Source: Thozetella sp. PMI_491
Lineage: Eukaryota > Ascomycota > Sordariomycetes > Chaetosphaeriales > Chaetosphaeriaceae
Reading direction: 5' to 3'
DNA length: 64,000 bases
NCBI GenBank assembly: GCA_021432635.1
Contig: MU270064.1
Location: 100,371 to 164,370 of the forward strand
Shown here: in pieces, positions 22,001-34,595 of the stretch
Layout: the number at the start of each line of letters is the position of its first letter
How positions within the stretch are numbered: the stretch's first letter is position 1
Made by a program: the position numbers and the translations under genes
The notes under the pieces: generated by a model
The model's input: only the letters and a program-made list of their open reading frames with translations
Told to the model about the DNA's origin: nothing
Database searches by the model: none

Positions 22001-23282
22001 TTAGCAATCATTTTTTTTTTTTGGAGTGTGACTTATGAATGTAGGGAAGACAGGGGGGCGTCCATCAACAAGAACACCCACAATATACACGACCGCTGCA
22101 GCCGTGAAGCACAACAGCCAGCCTATTTTATACATACTTTTACCAGAATTGTTGACCATATGCGGTTCGTACGATCCTATTAGCCCCGGAAGACCCATGG
22201 CTGCACCGGCGCACCACGCCACAACGCCGGAGATGTGGACCCCTGAAGTGAACCAGTACAGGCTATTTTTCCTACCGTCGTATAAAGACGGCACGTGGAT
22301 TTTCCCTCCCCGAAAGACAAAGTAATCCACGATAATAACCTGTCCGATAGAAATCAGCTTCACAGCTCCAAATTTGCGTTCTCGGATTATACTGACAGCT
22401 TACCGCGCAGAGAGGCGCCAAAAAGATATTATAGCTGCCCAGGAACGTGATGAGCTTTTGCGCAGTGGCTATAAGCTACCATGGAACGAAGCAAATACTG
22501 AGCAGAGCACAGAGTAACTGGCCTCGCCGGATAGTCATGTATTTCGGGAATAAGTGGGTCATGTCGGCGCCAAATGCTATCGAGTTAAAACCGACGTTCA
22601 TGCCGAACACACTGTATAGAGAGGTGAAAGACACTAGAAAGATACCGCATCTTCCCGAATGAGTCCAGTAGCGATCAAGAATGGCTTCTTTCAGGGAAAG
22701 TATGGATTCCAAACGCTATAGTGCCAATGATCGTGCGAATGAAGACGAAATAGAAGGAGCCATATAAGCCCATCGACGATTGACAAAGCATAGAGTAGCC
22801 GATGTGGTACGTGACGCCATGTCCGGCCATGCCGAAAACAACTACACCGCTGACAAATGGCCCCAAAACGCACAAGATAAACGCCTGCTGCCATGTCTGA
22901 TCCGTGAGATTTCACTTAGCTTAAGATACAGAAGATATGACAGTTAACTAAACATGCAAGACTGTCGGGACGTACCAAGCCGACTGCAATCAAGGACGAC
23001 GCAACATTCCAGCCTGCCGTTCCGAAAGCAGTAGAGAGCCAGCAAAGAGGAAGATTGTGCCTAGTGAGGTCAGTAGCTGGCTCTGCGTAGGACGTAGTCT
23101 GGCCGCATCCTACCAGGTCCAAGTTCGTTCTTCGGGTGGTGTAGGTTCAAGGTCACAGTTAGCGAACTAGCGTGGTTTCGCGCGATGCTATGGTCAGATT
23201 CTGGTGAATCCGGCGAACGAATGAAATCCAGCAAGGCCGCCCGGGATTGAAATGGGGCCGTTAACGCTGTCTCGGACAGCAT
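22001..23282 (-). pseudogene. NCS1 nucleobase/cation symporter pseudogene
   Basis: Fragments of a Fur-type uracil/allantoin permease are readable in order but in changing frames. They are LEPTPPEERTWTW near 23125, FGTAGWNVASSLIAVGL near 22990, and VTYHIGYSMLCQSSMGLYG near 22790. Then come YSVFGMNVGFNSIAFGADMTH near 22600 and DYFVFRGGKIHVPSLYDGRK near 22310. The central segment between the third and fourth fragments is missing compared with full permeases. An in-frame TAG at 22478-22476 interrupts the frame just before LIATAQKLITFLGSYN. So there is an internal deletion plus a nonsense change plus at least one frameshift near 23140. The C-terminal exon (22363-22001) is still open. Confidence 0.82.
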
Positions 23283-23780
23283 CGCGAGCGTCGAGTCTAA
23301 CTTTCGTCAGACTCACTGGCAGGCCTCAGGCTCTGAAATCAACGCTCTATATATCCCTTATCTTCTTTAGCGTTACAGTTAATTAGTAGGTGCAGTAATA
23401 CGTGTGTAGAACGAAGCCCCACTATTGCGGTGGGACGAAGCGTCTCTCCGCTCCTTTCTTAGCGGTAATATTCCTTTCAAAGACCGACAAGAGCGTCGGA
23501 CTTTTTGCAGTACTGTCCGCCGGGTCATCAATATACTGCATTGTAGCCCCCGATTATCATTGTGACATCGTTTCCTTCCCCAACCTCGCAGATTTAACCC
23601 CGACTAAAGACCACATGGAATACCTTATCTTGAAAAAAACGATAATCTTGGGTTAAAACTGCTGTCCTGATTCTCACCTTGTTCACCTTACATCCCCTGA
23701 ATATTGCTCGTCTACTTACGAATTTGATCAGTGCACTTTTTGTGGATTTTGAACCAGCCGCCAAAGCCCTAGCCTTACCA
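23283..23780. other. Intergenic upstream of the SnoaL-like gene
   Basis: AT-leaning promoter region. The SnoaL-like frame is open upstream of 23781 without an in-frame ATG. Confidence 0.5.
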
Positions 23781-24401
23781 ATGGCTCGCAATATCGACGA
23801 GGTCGCTTTCGCAGCACATTCATTTGAGTACGACGGTTCCTCCATTGACGAACCTCTACGGGAATTTCTACAGATATTTTACACGTTATCGGATGACAAG
23901 GAGAATGCAAATGAATGGGCTGCCTGTTTCGCAAAGGATGCAATAATGAAGCGGAAAGGAGCCGATGTACTCGGTCGCGAAGGTACGAGGTGTGCAGCAA
24001 TCTAAGATATTTGTGACCCTAGCACAGTTCTATTATTTTCTATTGTGTGGGAATTGTTCGTGTATTGACATTTCATAATGACATCCCTCAGCCATCGCGA
24101 AAGCCAACGAGGAATCTTGGAACGGCCAGGCTTCACGGCAGCATATTGTTTACAAGGTGTTTCCGTTCAATGCAGGAACCCCTGATGAGGTCATGCTCTA
24201 TGGGCTAAGTAAATATGTCTACGAGGATTCTGGCACCGGTCAGATGCCCTGGTCAGCCAGAATCAAGCTGGCTAGGTCGGAGTCCGATGGCATTCAGATA
24301 TATCTTTATCACATCTATGCAGTAAGTAGCAAGCCCCTCGAGCAGCTATTACCCTGATTATCATTTAACCATACCCACAGGGCGCACTACAAAGGAACTA
24401 G
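23781..24401 (+). CDS. SnoaL-like (NTF2-fold) domain protein
   Basis: Three exons, 23781-23982, 24092-24321 and 24381-24401, give 150 residues. Introns have GTACGA...TCAG and GTAAGT...ACAG; the last exon adds only GALQRN. The start is the first in-frame ATG (MARNIDEVAFAAHSFEYDG). The sequence shows the cone-shaped alpha+beta pattern of the SnoaL/NTF2 group (LREFLQIFYTLSDD, WAACFAKDAIMKRKG, ASRQHIVYKVFPF, MPWSARIKLARSE, IQIYLYHIYA). Such small fungal proteins are often annotated as SnoaL-like polyketide-cyclase or dehydratase-like folds and occur in biosynthetic loci; many have no known reaction. It lies tail-to-tail with the FAD monooxygenase and near the adenylate-forming enzyme. Confidence 0.82.
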
Positions 24402-25264
24402 TCAGCAATATGTGGCATCAGGATATAAATTTATATCAGCCTTCTTTAAATGGGATGCAACTAGATGCACTCTACTACCGAATATTGGACCTCTTGTAGT
24501 CCTGCTGAAATATGGTCGTAAGCCACAGTCGATACGATTAGCCCTCTTAAGAGATAATCTCGTGACTTGCCGCTATATAATCACGAGCCATGAGGCAGCA
24601 TAGGGTCTGAAGTAGCAGCGCGGAGTGAACGCCAATGAACGAGCCTAGTATATGGAATTTATGTGTAATTCTACAACTTTAGAGTCTCTCTTCGAGTGTC
24701 ATCAATAGGATAAGCCAAGAGCATTTGAAAGCAAGAAGCCATTTCAGAATCAAAAATATGGAATGTTTAGGAAGTTAGTTTATCCTACGTTGTATTAGGG
24801 TCACATGAGGATGACTAGCACCTTCAGCGGGAGAGTTGCTGAAAGGGATTATCTTGGCCATGGCCATGAAGTGGATGTCCCACCTAACTTGGCAAACGTA
24901 TCATCTAGCACTGGTAACAAGAGAGTTTACCCCTTTAAGAGAATGCCTAATTAATTGATTCGGGGTATCAATAGTACCAATTCGCGTAGTAACTTCTCGA
25001 CTAAGATCCCCCGGGCCCATTGTCTTCGACGGCAAATCTAGTGGCCTGCTGGCTACTGATGGTGGCTCCATCCTGCTTCTCAGAGCAACTCTATACTGTA
25101 TCCTATGCCATCGGCTGGAATGCAATGCCATGGCGATTGCTACAGAAGTATTTCCAACAAGGTTCAAGAACCCGGCATGCTTATTGCTGTCTTAAACTAG
25201 TGGCTTGTCGAGAAATACCTTAGTAGTGCGGGACTCTAAAGTTCGGTGTATCGCTTCCTACAAG
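24402..25264. other. Intergenic between convergent SnoaL-like and monooxygenase genes
   Basis: No supported gene; frames at 24412-24603 and 25020-25223 lack motifs. Confidence 0.5.
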
Positions 25265-26895
25265 TTACTGATTATTTCCATTATTTCCGCTATTCGATAG
25301 CGCATATTTCATCAATGGTGATTCTTGAAGCTTCTCCCAGTCCGTAACCATCATCCCGTTTGTGAGGCTTTCCATCACCACCTCTGTGCCACGTTTCCAG
25401 GCTGTTTCTTCATAGCGCTTTATTGCTTCCTTGATAACCTCTATCGTCTCCGGCCCTTCCGCGTCGATCTCCTTCATAAAATCGACGACATCCAAGATAG
25501 CATTGTTCATGCCTTGCCCGCGTTCTGTTGTATATTATTAGCATATTCCTGGCCAAAAAGCAGTATTTCGAAAGAAAACCAACCTCGATGACACTTACGT
25601 GGGACGAGCGCATGCATCGCATCCCCGAGTAGAGTTACCCTGCCCCTCGCGGGATGCCCTGGCCAAGGTTCTGTAGGCCAGTAATATACGGGCGTTGCCC
25701 AAGCGTGTTCGTCCCTCAACAGCGCCTCAGTCATAGTTTTCCACGGCTCTGCGTATCCAGCACAGCAAGCCTTCATCTGACACAAGAGCTCATTGCCAGT
25801 AGCAGAGGAGTCTGGCCCGTCGCCGGTACGGTAGCATACAATGAAACTAAATAGCCAATCTTCCTTTTTAGGCTTCCCGTAGGCATCATGAACTATAGCA
25901 GTCAGAACCCAAAAAGAAAATGGCGCATGAAAGCCGACCTCTTTGTCAATCGCTAGAAAACAAAAGTGACGTACCGCTCAACCAGGCGAATCGATTGTCA
26001 GGACTGTATGCAATGGCGGTCCGATCGGTCAGAGCAAGCAGTTGCTCAGTTTGAGCAGGAGGTAGGCGGCAGTGCGCACATGCCATCGAGATTGGTGCTG
26101 TGAGAGCATGGGCTTTCTCCTCACCCACAAGATAGCTGCGTACGGATGAGTGAGTACCATCAGTAGCTAAGATGAACGATGCGGAATGGGTAGTCCCGTC
26201 TGCAAAGATTGCCTTGACTGTTCCGGAGGCCGGCTCCTGTTGGACGCCGATGAGGCGTTTGTTGTACTGGGGTACACCGAGAGAAAATCAGACGCAGGCT
26301 CCGAGACAAGTATTCTACCGATGATTTGGGGTTGGCACACCTGAATGTCAAGACCCTCATCGAGAACACGACAGAACTCGCGCTTTCGAAGACGTAAACT
26401 GTTCGGGATTGGGAGCGCCGCGAGTAAAGCGCCCGTATCCGAGCGATAGGCCATGATCTTGCTGTCAGGCGAAGGGCGGATATGATCTGTTTGCGCAGTG
26501 AGGATTTTCTCCGTGTCGATGTGCGGAGGCAAGAGTGCGGGGAGTAGATCCTGCAATAGCTTACGTTAGCCTCGTGAGTGATGTGAAGCTCGCGATAGTG
26601 GGCAGTTCGACTTCCGCACCGCAGCCCAGTAGACGCCGTAATCCCAATCTCGAGGGCGCGCGTCAAGCGACTTGTCTTTCTCAAATAGCACCGGTTTGAT
26701 CCCACGCTACAGAGATGATGGCTGATTAGCACCACTCTCAACCTATCACCACGTACGAGTCGGCAAACCTTCTTCAGAGCATGGGCCAAAAGTCTTCCGG
26801 TTCCGCCTAGAAATCATTAGAATTGTTCATTGGCCAGTGCTATTGGAGGATGACAAGCCTGCTCCGATTATCATCATCGTGATTTCTTCAGTCAT
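25265..26895 (-). CDS. FAD-dependent monooxygenase (PHBH fold), seven exons
   Basis: Exons: 26895-26859, 26806-26769, 26706-26620, 26550-26341, 26266-25975, 25892-25599 and 25524-25265, giving 405 residues. Six introns of 52-82 nt separate them, most with clear CTAAC/CTAAT/CTGAC branch points. Every join keeps frame and restores family motifs. The Rossmann motif IIGAGGTG (9-16) spans intron 1. LFEKDKSLDARPRDWDYGVYW follows in part from exon 3. ATDGTHSSVR (DG motif, D160) is in exon 5, SVHDA spans intron 5, and VTLLGDAMHAL (GD motif, D312) precedes a QRGQGMNNAI join at intron 6. The family hydroxylates or epoxidises aromatic and polyketide substrates using NAD(P)H and FAD. Intron 1 would need a GC donor (GCTTGT), the one weak point; if it is not spliced the N-terminus is broken. 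Divergent from the adenylate-forming gene. Confidence 0.83.
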
Positions 26896-27734
26896 GGTAT
26901 GGTTCTACAATCATGTGTGCAGGAAATGGCTGCCAAAAGTCGCGCACTCCTTCCGTTCGTTGATAACTCTTGAATTTTACCCGGCATTTTGCCAAACGAA
27001 CATGGGGATTCAGGTGGCTGGATGGCTGCAGACTTTCCCCAGTTCGTCAGCATGCGTGGCAGTCAGATTGGCTACTTCGTTTGACCGGCATCTAGGTTTA
27101 TCCAATGGTTACATAGCCTATCCAGAGGGGCGGTGCTATCCACCGAGGGTGCTGCTATACCAGTAGCCTCACGTAACAGATTTGTAGGCTTTCTTCTATA
27201 CCATAGCGCCGAATGGGGTCATAAGAGAAGATTATGTGTAAGTGATGAAGGCGTTTATTTAGATGCGAACGTCGTTATGCTATCTATGAGAGGACGGGGC
27301 TCTACAGGTATGTACCTTAGGTTCTATATCTATAGTCTTCAGATGTCAACTATGATGCAGCACCATATCGATGGAGCACGTTCTCTTCGCGGTCCTTTAG
27401 CCCCCGCGGCGAATGTATAATCGGAATTGAACAACTATCAGTACTTTATTTGAGTTCCCAGTGGGGGAAAAAGAAATGAGAGAAGAAAGGGCGCAGCGCA
27501 GTTAGCTGCAAGTGCTCCACCGTCAGCTGATAAGCGTTTCCGTGGGTACTTTCGCTGACTTCTCCGCTTGTTGAATCCCCCCGCCTTATATATAAATACG
27601 TTCTGTCCAATTTGTAGAAACAAAGTTCGGTCCTATCTGCTCTTAAGATATATCAACACCACCTGTCTATCCTCTTTCCCTCTTACTGTGAATCGTTGTA
27701 GCTGCCCTGCTTCGACCGCTGTTCCAACCTCCCC
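26896..27734. promoter_or_regulatory. Shared divergent promoter of monooxygenase and adenylate-forming genes
   Basis: 839 bp between two head-to-head starts. A strong TATATATAAATA at 27587-27598 sits 137 bp before the plus-strand ATG at 27735. No coding frame with motifs. A common upstream region suggests co-regulation. Confidence 0.55.
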
Positions 27735-29418
27735 ATGACTCGAGTTTACCCGCCGTTTGCATACGGTAACCGGCTTTTGGTGGAAACTGCGCTCGACCTG
27801 GCAGATTCTAGCCCAGATCGAATCTACGCTACCATACCAAAATCCGACAATATCTCAGTGGACGGCTTCAGGGATATTAGTTTTCGAGACCTGAAGCATT
27901 TAATCACGTGGCTGGCAGGCTGGATCGAAACAGCCTGGGGCAAATCATCAGATCATGAAACGATCGTTTATCTGGGCGTACCCGATCTACGCCCCTCCCT
28001 CGTCTTCTTCGCTGCTGCAATGAGCGGCTACAAGGCAAGTCCGTATCGTGCTGGATTTCGGTAACTGCACTGACACGGCGCAGTACTTTCCTCCCTCGCC
28101 TAGGAACGCTGCGACAACCAACGCAAGCCTCCTCGAGCAAACAAAGTGCACTAAGATTATCTACGGGGTAGAGGTTAAGCCCTTGGCCGATCAACTATGC
28201 GAGTCGACTGGCGCATCTGTGCTACAAATACCACCATTAGATGATTTGATCGCCGCAGATCCACGACAGTACTCCTACTCGAGGAAAAGTTTCGAGGAGG
28301 CCAAAAACGAGCCGATCCTTGTGCTGCACTCTTCTGGTTCGACAGGACTACCGAAGCCAATCGTCATGACAAACGGTACTTTTGCGGTCCTCGATAACGA
28401 GAAGACACTGCCTGGCGTAGAAGGAAGGATTAGGCGGGATTACTCCATCTGGGACTTTGAAGGTGGGGGCAAATTCTTTACGCCGATGCCCTTTTTCCAT
28501 CTATCGGGGTTCCTGACGCTTGTCGTCAACCCAGTCTTTGCAGAAGCCTCAACTCCAGTAATCGGTCCAGCCGATGTGCCACCAAACGGTGACTTGCTAA
28601 AGGAGGTCTTGAGGCAGCAAAATATCAGGGCGATGTACATTCTTCCTTTCATGGCTGAGCAACTGTTGGCGGAGCCCGGTGGCCTCGATTACTTTAGAGG
28701 CGTTGACTTTGTGTGTTATACTGGGAGCCCGTTTTCACCAAGCGCTGGCCAACAACTAGCTCAAGTGACAGACCTTGTTACACTCTACGGCTCGACAGAA
28801 GCTTTCCAAACTCCACAGCTGGTGCCAGCCAAAGAGGACTGGGCGTACATGGAATGGAACCCGCACTTTAAGCATGAGATGCAACTTGCCGAAGATGGGT
28901 TATACGAAATGGTATTGTTCGCCGATGCATCTACGGAGAAACGCTCGGCTCTTAACCACAACTTCCCTGGCATATCGGAATGGCGGACACGCGACCTCTT
29001 CAAGGCGCACCCTTCCAAATCGAACCTGTGGCAGTACTATGGTAGACGAGACGACGTTATAGTTCTGTGGAATGGATACAAGTTTAACCCGATCCAGGCA
29101 GAATTGATTATCGGAGCTTGCAAGTTGATTAGTGGCGTTCTGATCACAGGTACAGGGCGGCCAGAGCTTGCGCTGATTATTGAAGCAAACGCCAAGAATG
29201 TCGGTGACAATGAAGCACTCATCCACGAAGTGTGGCCACTTGTCGAGCAAACAAATGCCTCTAACCCGGAACACAACCGTATCACTCGGTCGATGATACT
29301 TGTCGTCCCGAATGCAACATTCGTTCGTGCCGGTAAGGGAACAGTTGTTAGGAAGCTTTCAGAGCAGAAACTACAGACGCAGATAAGCAAACTATACGCA
29401 ACAAGCAAGGAGAGATGA
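27735..29418 (+). CDS. Stand-alone adenylate-forming enzyme (AMP-binding, NRPS-like A domain)
   Basis: Two exons, 27735-28034 and 28084-29418, give 544 residues. The 49-nt intron has a GCAAGT donor (GC-AG), a CTGAC branch and a GCAG acceptor; reading through instead would destroy the frame. Core motifs: A3 LHSSGSTGLPKP (181-192), PFFHLSGF, A5 YGSTEAF, GRRDDVIVLWNGYKFNP (A7/A8) and A10-like GKGTVVRK with Lys 518/524. The sequence resembles the A domain of fungal adenylate-forming reductases and NRPS-like enzymes. However, it stops right after A10, with no carrier (PCP), thioesterase or reductase domain and none visible downstream to 31 kb. It would activate a carboxylic acid with ATP, handing it to CoA or a separate carrier. 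The acid is unknown. Confidence 0.87.
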
Positions 29419-31145
29419 CCTTGCAACCCCCCAAGCCGCTTCCTTCCGTCGTTCCCTTTGGATAAAGTTGCTTGGAACGGGGACTTAGCGCCACGGATAC
29501 CAGGCATTGAGGCAATAAATTAGGCCTGGTCTCTTGATGATAGCAGAATCTTTCGACATCTATTACCTATTGCTCTTAGCAGAGGTCGTCTATGGTGTGA
29601 TGAAACAATGAGCTTTGAGATGGGAGCCGTCTTGCTAGGCAACGAGGAGGTCTTAATCAGGGTCTCCTCATCGGTGTAAGATTTCTCCTCCATTGTCTAC
29701 CCATTTCCGCCCACGGCCCATCGGAAACATCGTATGACATACAGGTCATATTTCCAATGGTCCCTTTGCTGGATGACCAGGTTCACCACTGGCTTGCAGG
29801 CTTCGGCCCGTAGTTACAACTTTAGCCGTACATGGCTGGCAGTGCCTCTGACCTCCCTAACCCTCTGAAGCAAAAAGTAACTGCTCAAGAATTCAAGTCG
29901 TTTGCGAATTAACGTAGATTACTCTTTCTCAACAGACATGGATCAGTATTTAGCGTTATAAAGAGGATGCGGTTTCCAACCTGCGTAGCAACCTCGGAGC
30001 TACCGCAATGGTTCCGTGTACACTAGTTCGCAGGCCTTCGTTCCCAGCCACCCACTTCACCGGGCGCGCCTCTTAGTCAATTGCTTAACAGCATACACAC
30101 GGGTCTCGTTACAATTATGACCAGGGTATACATCTATGTTTTTATAGAGTTTATCGTATTGATAGTGTTCAATCTAGCAACGTGAGTAGTGGAGCAGGAA
30201 AAATAGCAAAGCGTCTCTAGCTCAATACTGTACAGGCAATTGAAGTAAAGCAGCATGCGTGCTGCTATTTGAACCATTTTGGGAGCGCTAAAAAGTAGAA
30301 ATCAACTTCCCAATTCCCCTTCAGCTTGCCCAAGGAGTTAGGGAGATGGAGGGGAGGCACAGGATGGAGGATAGCTGCAATTCGCGTCATCCCGTTACTT
30401 GTCCCACTACCCCGCTGTAGCGAAACCAAGGTTTCTTATTCTGCAAATACTTGCACGTTAATCTGTACTGATAGCTGACATGCTTCGCCCCGCCTGTGTG
30501 AATGGAGAAGCACAGGCAAGCTATGATGGCGGTGCAAGGGCTCGCTCGTGGGTGGTTCGTAGAGGAAACTAGGCCAAAAATAGGGCGCAATTAGGCCTGC
30601 CGATTCCCACGGCTCCTTCCCGTCTGGTGCGCCAAGCTCATGGTTGCAATTTGTGCCTTGCAGTCAGAGTAGGGTGGCGTGATAGCCACCTACCACAGGG
30701 GCGATAGTATCCCTCGCCATCAGCTGCCAAGCACGTGCCAAGGATCCTGCCTTGCTCACTGACCCACTCTCCTCCCCAGGACTACCAGGCACCACGGATA
30801 TTGGAGGGCATCGTAATCGGTGCTCACTTCCACTACTGGTGCGCCCAGGCGCTCGTCATTACGAGATTGGCAGTTGGAGTCCGTCGACGCTGGACAATGG
30901 TTCACAAGCCAAGCTCCCCAAGATAACCACCCTGGGCATTTAGTCCCATGTATGATGGCAGGGATTGCCGGCAATAGCGATAGAGGAAGGCAATCGAAGG
31001 CAATCTTATCATGTGCAGGAGGGGTTTATAAAGCCCATAGCGAGCGATCACCCCCTCACCTAGCCCGACGGCCCGGCTCGACTTGCTCTTGAGGTACCGA
31101 GCATCACTCGCCTAACTTGTGAAGTTTTGCAATCTACCTGTCAAA
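29419..31145. other. Intergenic, 1.7 kb, upstream of the subtilisin gene
   Basis: No supported gene and no remnant of carrier or reductase domains after the adenylate-forming gene. A TTTATAAAG TATA element at 31024-31032 lies about 115 bp before the subtilisin ATG. Confidence 0.55.
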
Positions 31146-34079
31146 ATGCAATTGCCGTCGATCCTTCTCACTATCTGCCTGGCTAGCGGTAGCCTTGCTC
31201 AGCATCGCCCGCTCTTGCGCCGAGGCGATGGCGCCGCGTTGGCCGGAGAAGGGGCTTCGGCTTCGAAGTACATTGTGGAGTTCACCGAGGTATTATGATG
31301 CCGTGTCTCACTGCGCGATTGTCTCATTGATCTGTGACCACTGACCTTGAGCGGACCTAGGGTGTGGATCCCACGGCCGCCCTGGATTCGCTGACTTCGA
31401 CCTCCGGCGCTAAAGTGCTAAAGGTGTTCAACAGCAACGTCTTCCGCGGTGCTGCTCTCGAAACAGTGGAGGACAATGTCGACACACTGTTGTCACTCCA
31501 GCCTGTCTTTCAGGCATGGCCGTCTCGCCAAATAAGGCTAGCCCCCGTGGATCATCTTGCCATTCTCGATGCCAATACCACAGTGGCAGGCACTCCTGAC
31601 ATCCACTTCATGACTGGAGTGGATAAGCTTCACGAGCAGGGAATTCTTGGCAAAGGCGCTATTGTCGCTGTTGTCGACACCGGCACTGCCTACAGGCATC
31701 CTACGGTATGTTTACCCCGCGCCCGTGGCCTAGTGCTCCTTTTTGTGTTCGACGTACTGACTTACCATTAGCTCGGTGGTGGCTTTGGCCCTGGCTTCAA
31801 GGTTGCCGGTGGCTATGACCTTGTCGGAAATAAATTTTACCCCGATTCCGGACCCAAAGCCCCCGATAGCGACCCTGATGACCAGCAAGGCCACGGAACG
31901 CATGTTGCTGGCATCATTGCCGGAAAAGGCGACCAGTACGCACCTGCCTCGGATCAATAAGACGGTCCCTGATTTCTGAAGCTGACTTCTCAGATTTATT
32001 GGCGTCGCGCCAGAGGCTACACTTCTCTCGTATAAGGTCTTCTCCCAGGCCGAGACCATCGATGAGGAGACCCTGATCGAGGCTTTCCTCATGGCTTATG
32101 AAGGCGGCGCCGATATCATTACTGCCTCTATTGGCGGCTCGTTTGGCTGGACTAACAGTCCCTGGGCATTGGTGGCATCGAGGCTCGTAGACCTCGGTGT
32201 CGTCGTAACTATTTCCGCCGGTAACAGCGGAGCCCAGGGCGCCTTCGTTGGTAGTAGTGGCTCAAGTGGCGCTAATGTGCTCTCGATTGCCTCCATTAAC
32301 GCCGAAATTATCTATTCTACTATGTTTGAGGCTTCTGTCGAGCTAATCGGCAACACCAGCACCAGCCATGTCCAGTACATGTCTGCCGATATCTGGGCCA
32401 ACGGCCCGGCCATGGGCTTGCCTGTTGTACCTTTGACCCTAGACATTAACATCCCCAACGATGCTTGCAGCGAGCTGCCCTCTACCACTCCTGACTTCAC
32501 TGACAAAATTGCTCTTGTTCGCCGCGGCAGCTGCAACTTCTCTGTCAAGCAGGCTAACCTTGCTAAATTTGGCGCCAAGTACATTCTCTTCTACAACGGC
32601 CACTCGTCGCCGATGACCTCGCCTGGCGCGACTGACCCCGAACTCAGTCTCACCGCCATGGTGAGCTCCGAGACCGGCGAGAATTGGATCGCCCTTTACC
32701 AGTCAGCCGCCACCATCACGATTGTCAAAGACGTTGGCGCCGCTGTAGTTGGCGTCCCCGATGAAGAATTTGGCGGACTTGCTAGCGATTTCACCTCAAC
32801 TGGCCCTACAAATGACTTATTTATAAAGCCCGATGTTGCCGCGCCCGGCGGTTCCATCTTCTCTACCTATCTCCAGGGCAGCTATGCCGTCTTGAGCGGA
32901 ACCTCAATGGCATGTCCCTACGTTGCAGGCGTCGCCGCTCTTTACATCGGCAAGTACGGTGGCCGTAAGGTCCATGGTGATGGGTTTGCAAAGACCTTGG
33001 CCGCCCGTATCAGGACCTCCGGTGAAGATGTGCCATGGGACGAGAGCATCCGAACCGGCGGCATCCCGGACGCCATATCGTCTGTTGCTCAAGTTGGCAC
33101 TGGGCTTATCAATGCGACTAAAGTGCTTACTTATGACACTCAACTATCCTTCGTCAAGTTCCACCTCAACGATACTCACCACTTTAGCCGATATCATAGT
33201 GTCGGTGTTACTAATACTGGCTCATCGCCGGTGACTTACTCATTTGAGTTGCAAGATGTCGCTGGTTTCAATGCGGTCCTGACAGACCCTGCCGCCCAGC
33301 TTACTCCACGTATGGGGTTGCGAGAAGAGGCTCTCGCCGAGCCTCAGAAGTGGGTGCCCAAAGTTTCTCTTCCAAGCAGTTTTACCCTCGCTCCTGGTCA
33401 GAGCAAGACAGCCAAGATCTCGTTTGAGCCGCTCGAGGGACTGGACGGCTCCCGCTTGCCTATTTATAGCGGTAAGGTTCTTGTTAAAGGAAGCAACGGC
33501 GAGACGTTAGCCATTCCTTATCTCGGCCTCGGTGCCGACCTCCACAACGATATTGGCGATGTTTTCCAATACTCATTTGGTGCTCCCACACTAACATCGA
33601 CTACCGCCGATACTCCCATCTCGGAAAAAGCCACCTTCACATTCAACTTAGATGCCGCCTCGCAGGACTTCCCTCACCTCTGGACTTTTTTGAAGTATGG
33701 TACAACCGAGCTGAGGTGGGATATCTTCGAGGAACACTGGGTTGAGCGTGACTGGAAATATCCGCCTGTGGTTGGCAAGGCAGGCTATGTTGGATCTGCG
33801 ACCGCTTGGGCTGGCGACACTACAAACAACCTCATCTTCGACCCGACTACTATGGACCCTAACTTCCTATTCGCCTTTCCCCAACTGAGCCTGCCCCGTG
33901 ACTATGCCTCAGGCGTAGGTTACAACTTCTGGTTCCTTGGAAAGCTTGCCAACGGCACTGACCTTGCCCCTGGCAAGTACAAGTTCCGAGTTGCTGCCCT
34001 AGTGCCATTTGGAACACCCGAGAACTCGAACAACTGGGACGTGTTTGGAACACCTTTGTTTGAAGTGCTTAAAAACTAG
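31146..34079 (+). CDS. Secreted subtilisin-like serine protease (S8, Vpr/Pr1C-type with PA domain)
   Basis: Four exons: 31146-31289, 31361-31705, 31772-31935 and 31994-34079, giving 912 residues. Signal peptide 1-19, then an I9-type propeptide from SKYIVEFTEG to about 135. The catalytic triad is complete: Asp154 in VDTG, His204 in GHGTHVAG, Ser522 in GTSMACPYVAG. The oxyanion Asn295 is in SAGNSG. A protease-associated (PA) insert (KIALVRRGSCNFSVKQANLAKFGAKYI) lies between His and Ser. The C-terminal 330 residues have the Fn3-like/DUF1034 pattern of minor extracellular proteases. Family members degrade host or environmental protein; related Pr1C-type enzymes occur in insect pathogens and in plant-associated fungi. 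Frame and splice signals are intact, so it should be functional. Confidence 0.93.
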
Positions 34080-34595
34080 CGCAATATGATGTCCAGTCAA
34101 ATACAACGTGTTAAATATAATTTTGGCTAGGTTATACCGTTGTTAATTCTTGAGTAAACATATGTTTTTGGCACACATACGCAATCCATAAGCACAGGTT
34201 AAGCACCGTTGATCAAAAGGTAATCTGCCTCATCTGCTTTCACTATATGTTGCACAAATTTCTATAGAGAATAACTATGCCAAATATACAAGGGGCTGCT
34301 CGGAAAGAAATAGAGTTGGCTTTGACCTTTATAATGTTAGTTCGAACAATGCCCTAATTATTTCGCTCTTACAGTATTTTAGATATACGTCTGGGAAATA
34401 AGAATATATAGTAAAACTTCAATAAATACCAGTCTTATACACAGCCAGGTTCTCTTTAAATACCCCCATGCTAGATAGCTTCCCATCACCAGTAGCAAAG
34501 CATCTCTTATATAGCCTCTATCGGCCCCTGCTATCTGGCTCTAGCAGCGAAGCTTCTCTAGTGGTCGTGTACCGGACAGGAGGCCTAGGAAATAC
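34080..34595. other. Intergenic between subtilisin gene and chitinase remnant
   Basis: AT-rich, no gene or clear repeat seen. Confidence 0.5.

Noticed and set aside
29419-31145. Search for lost carrier/reductase domains after the adenylating enzyme
   Set aside because: No LGGxS carrier motif or Rossmann motif readable in any frame there.
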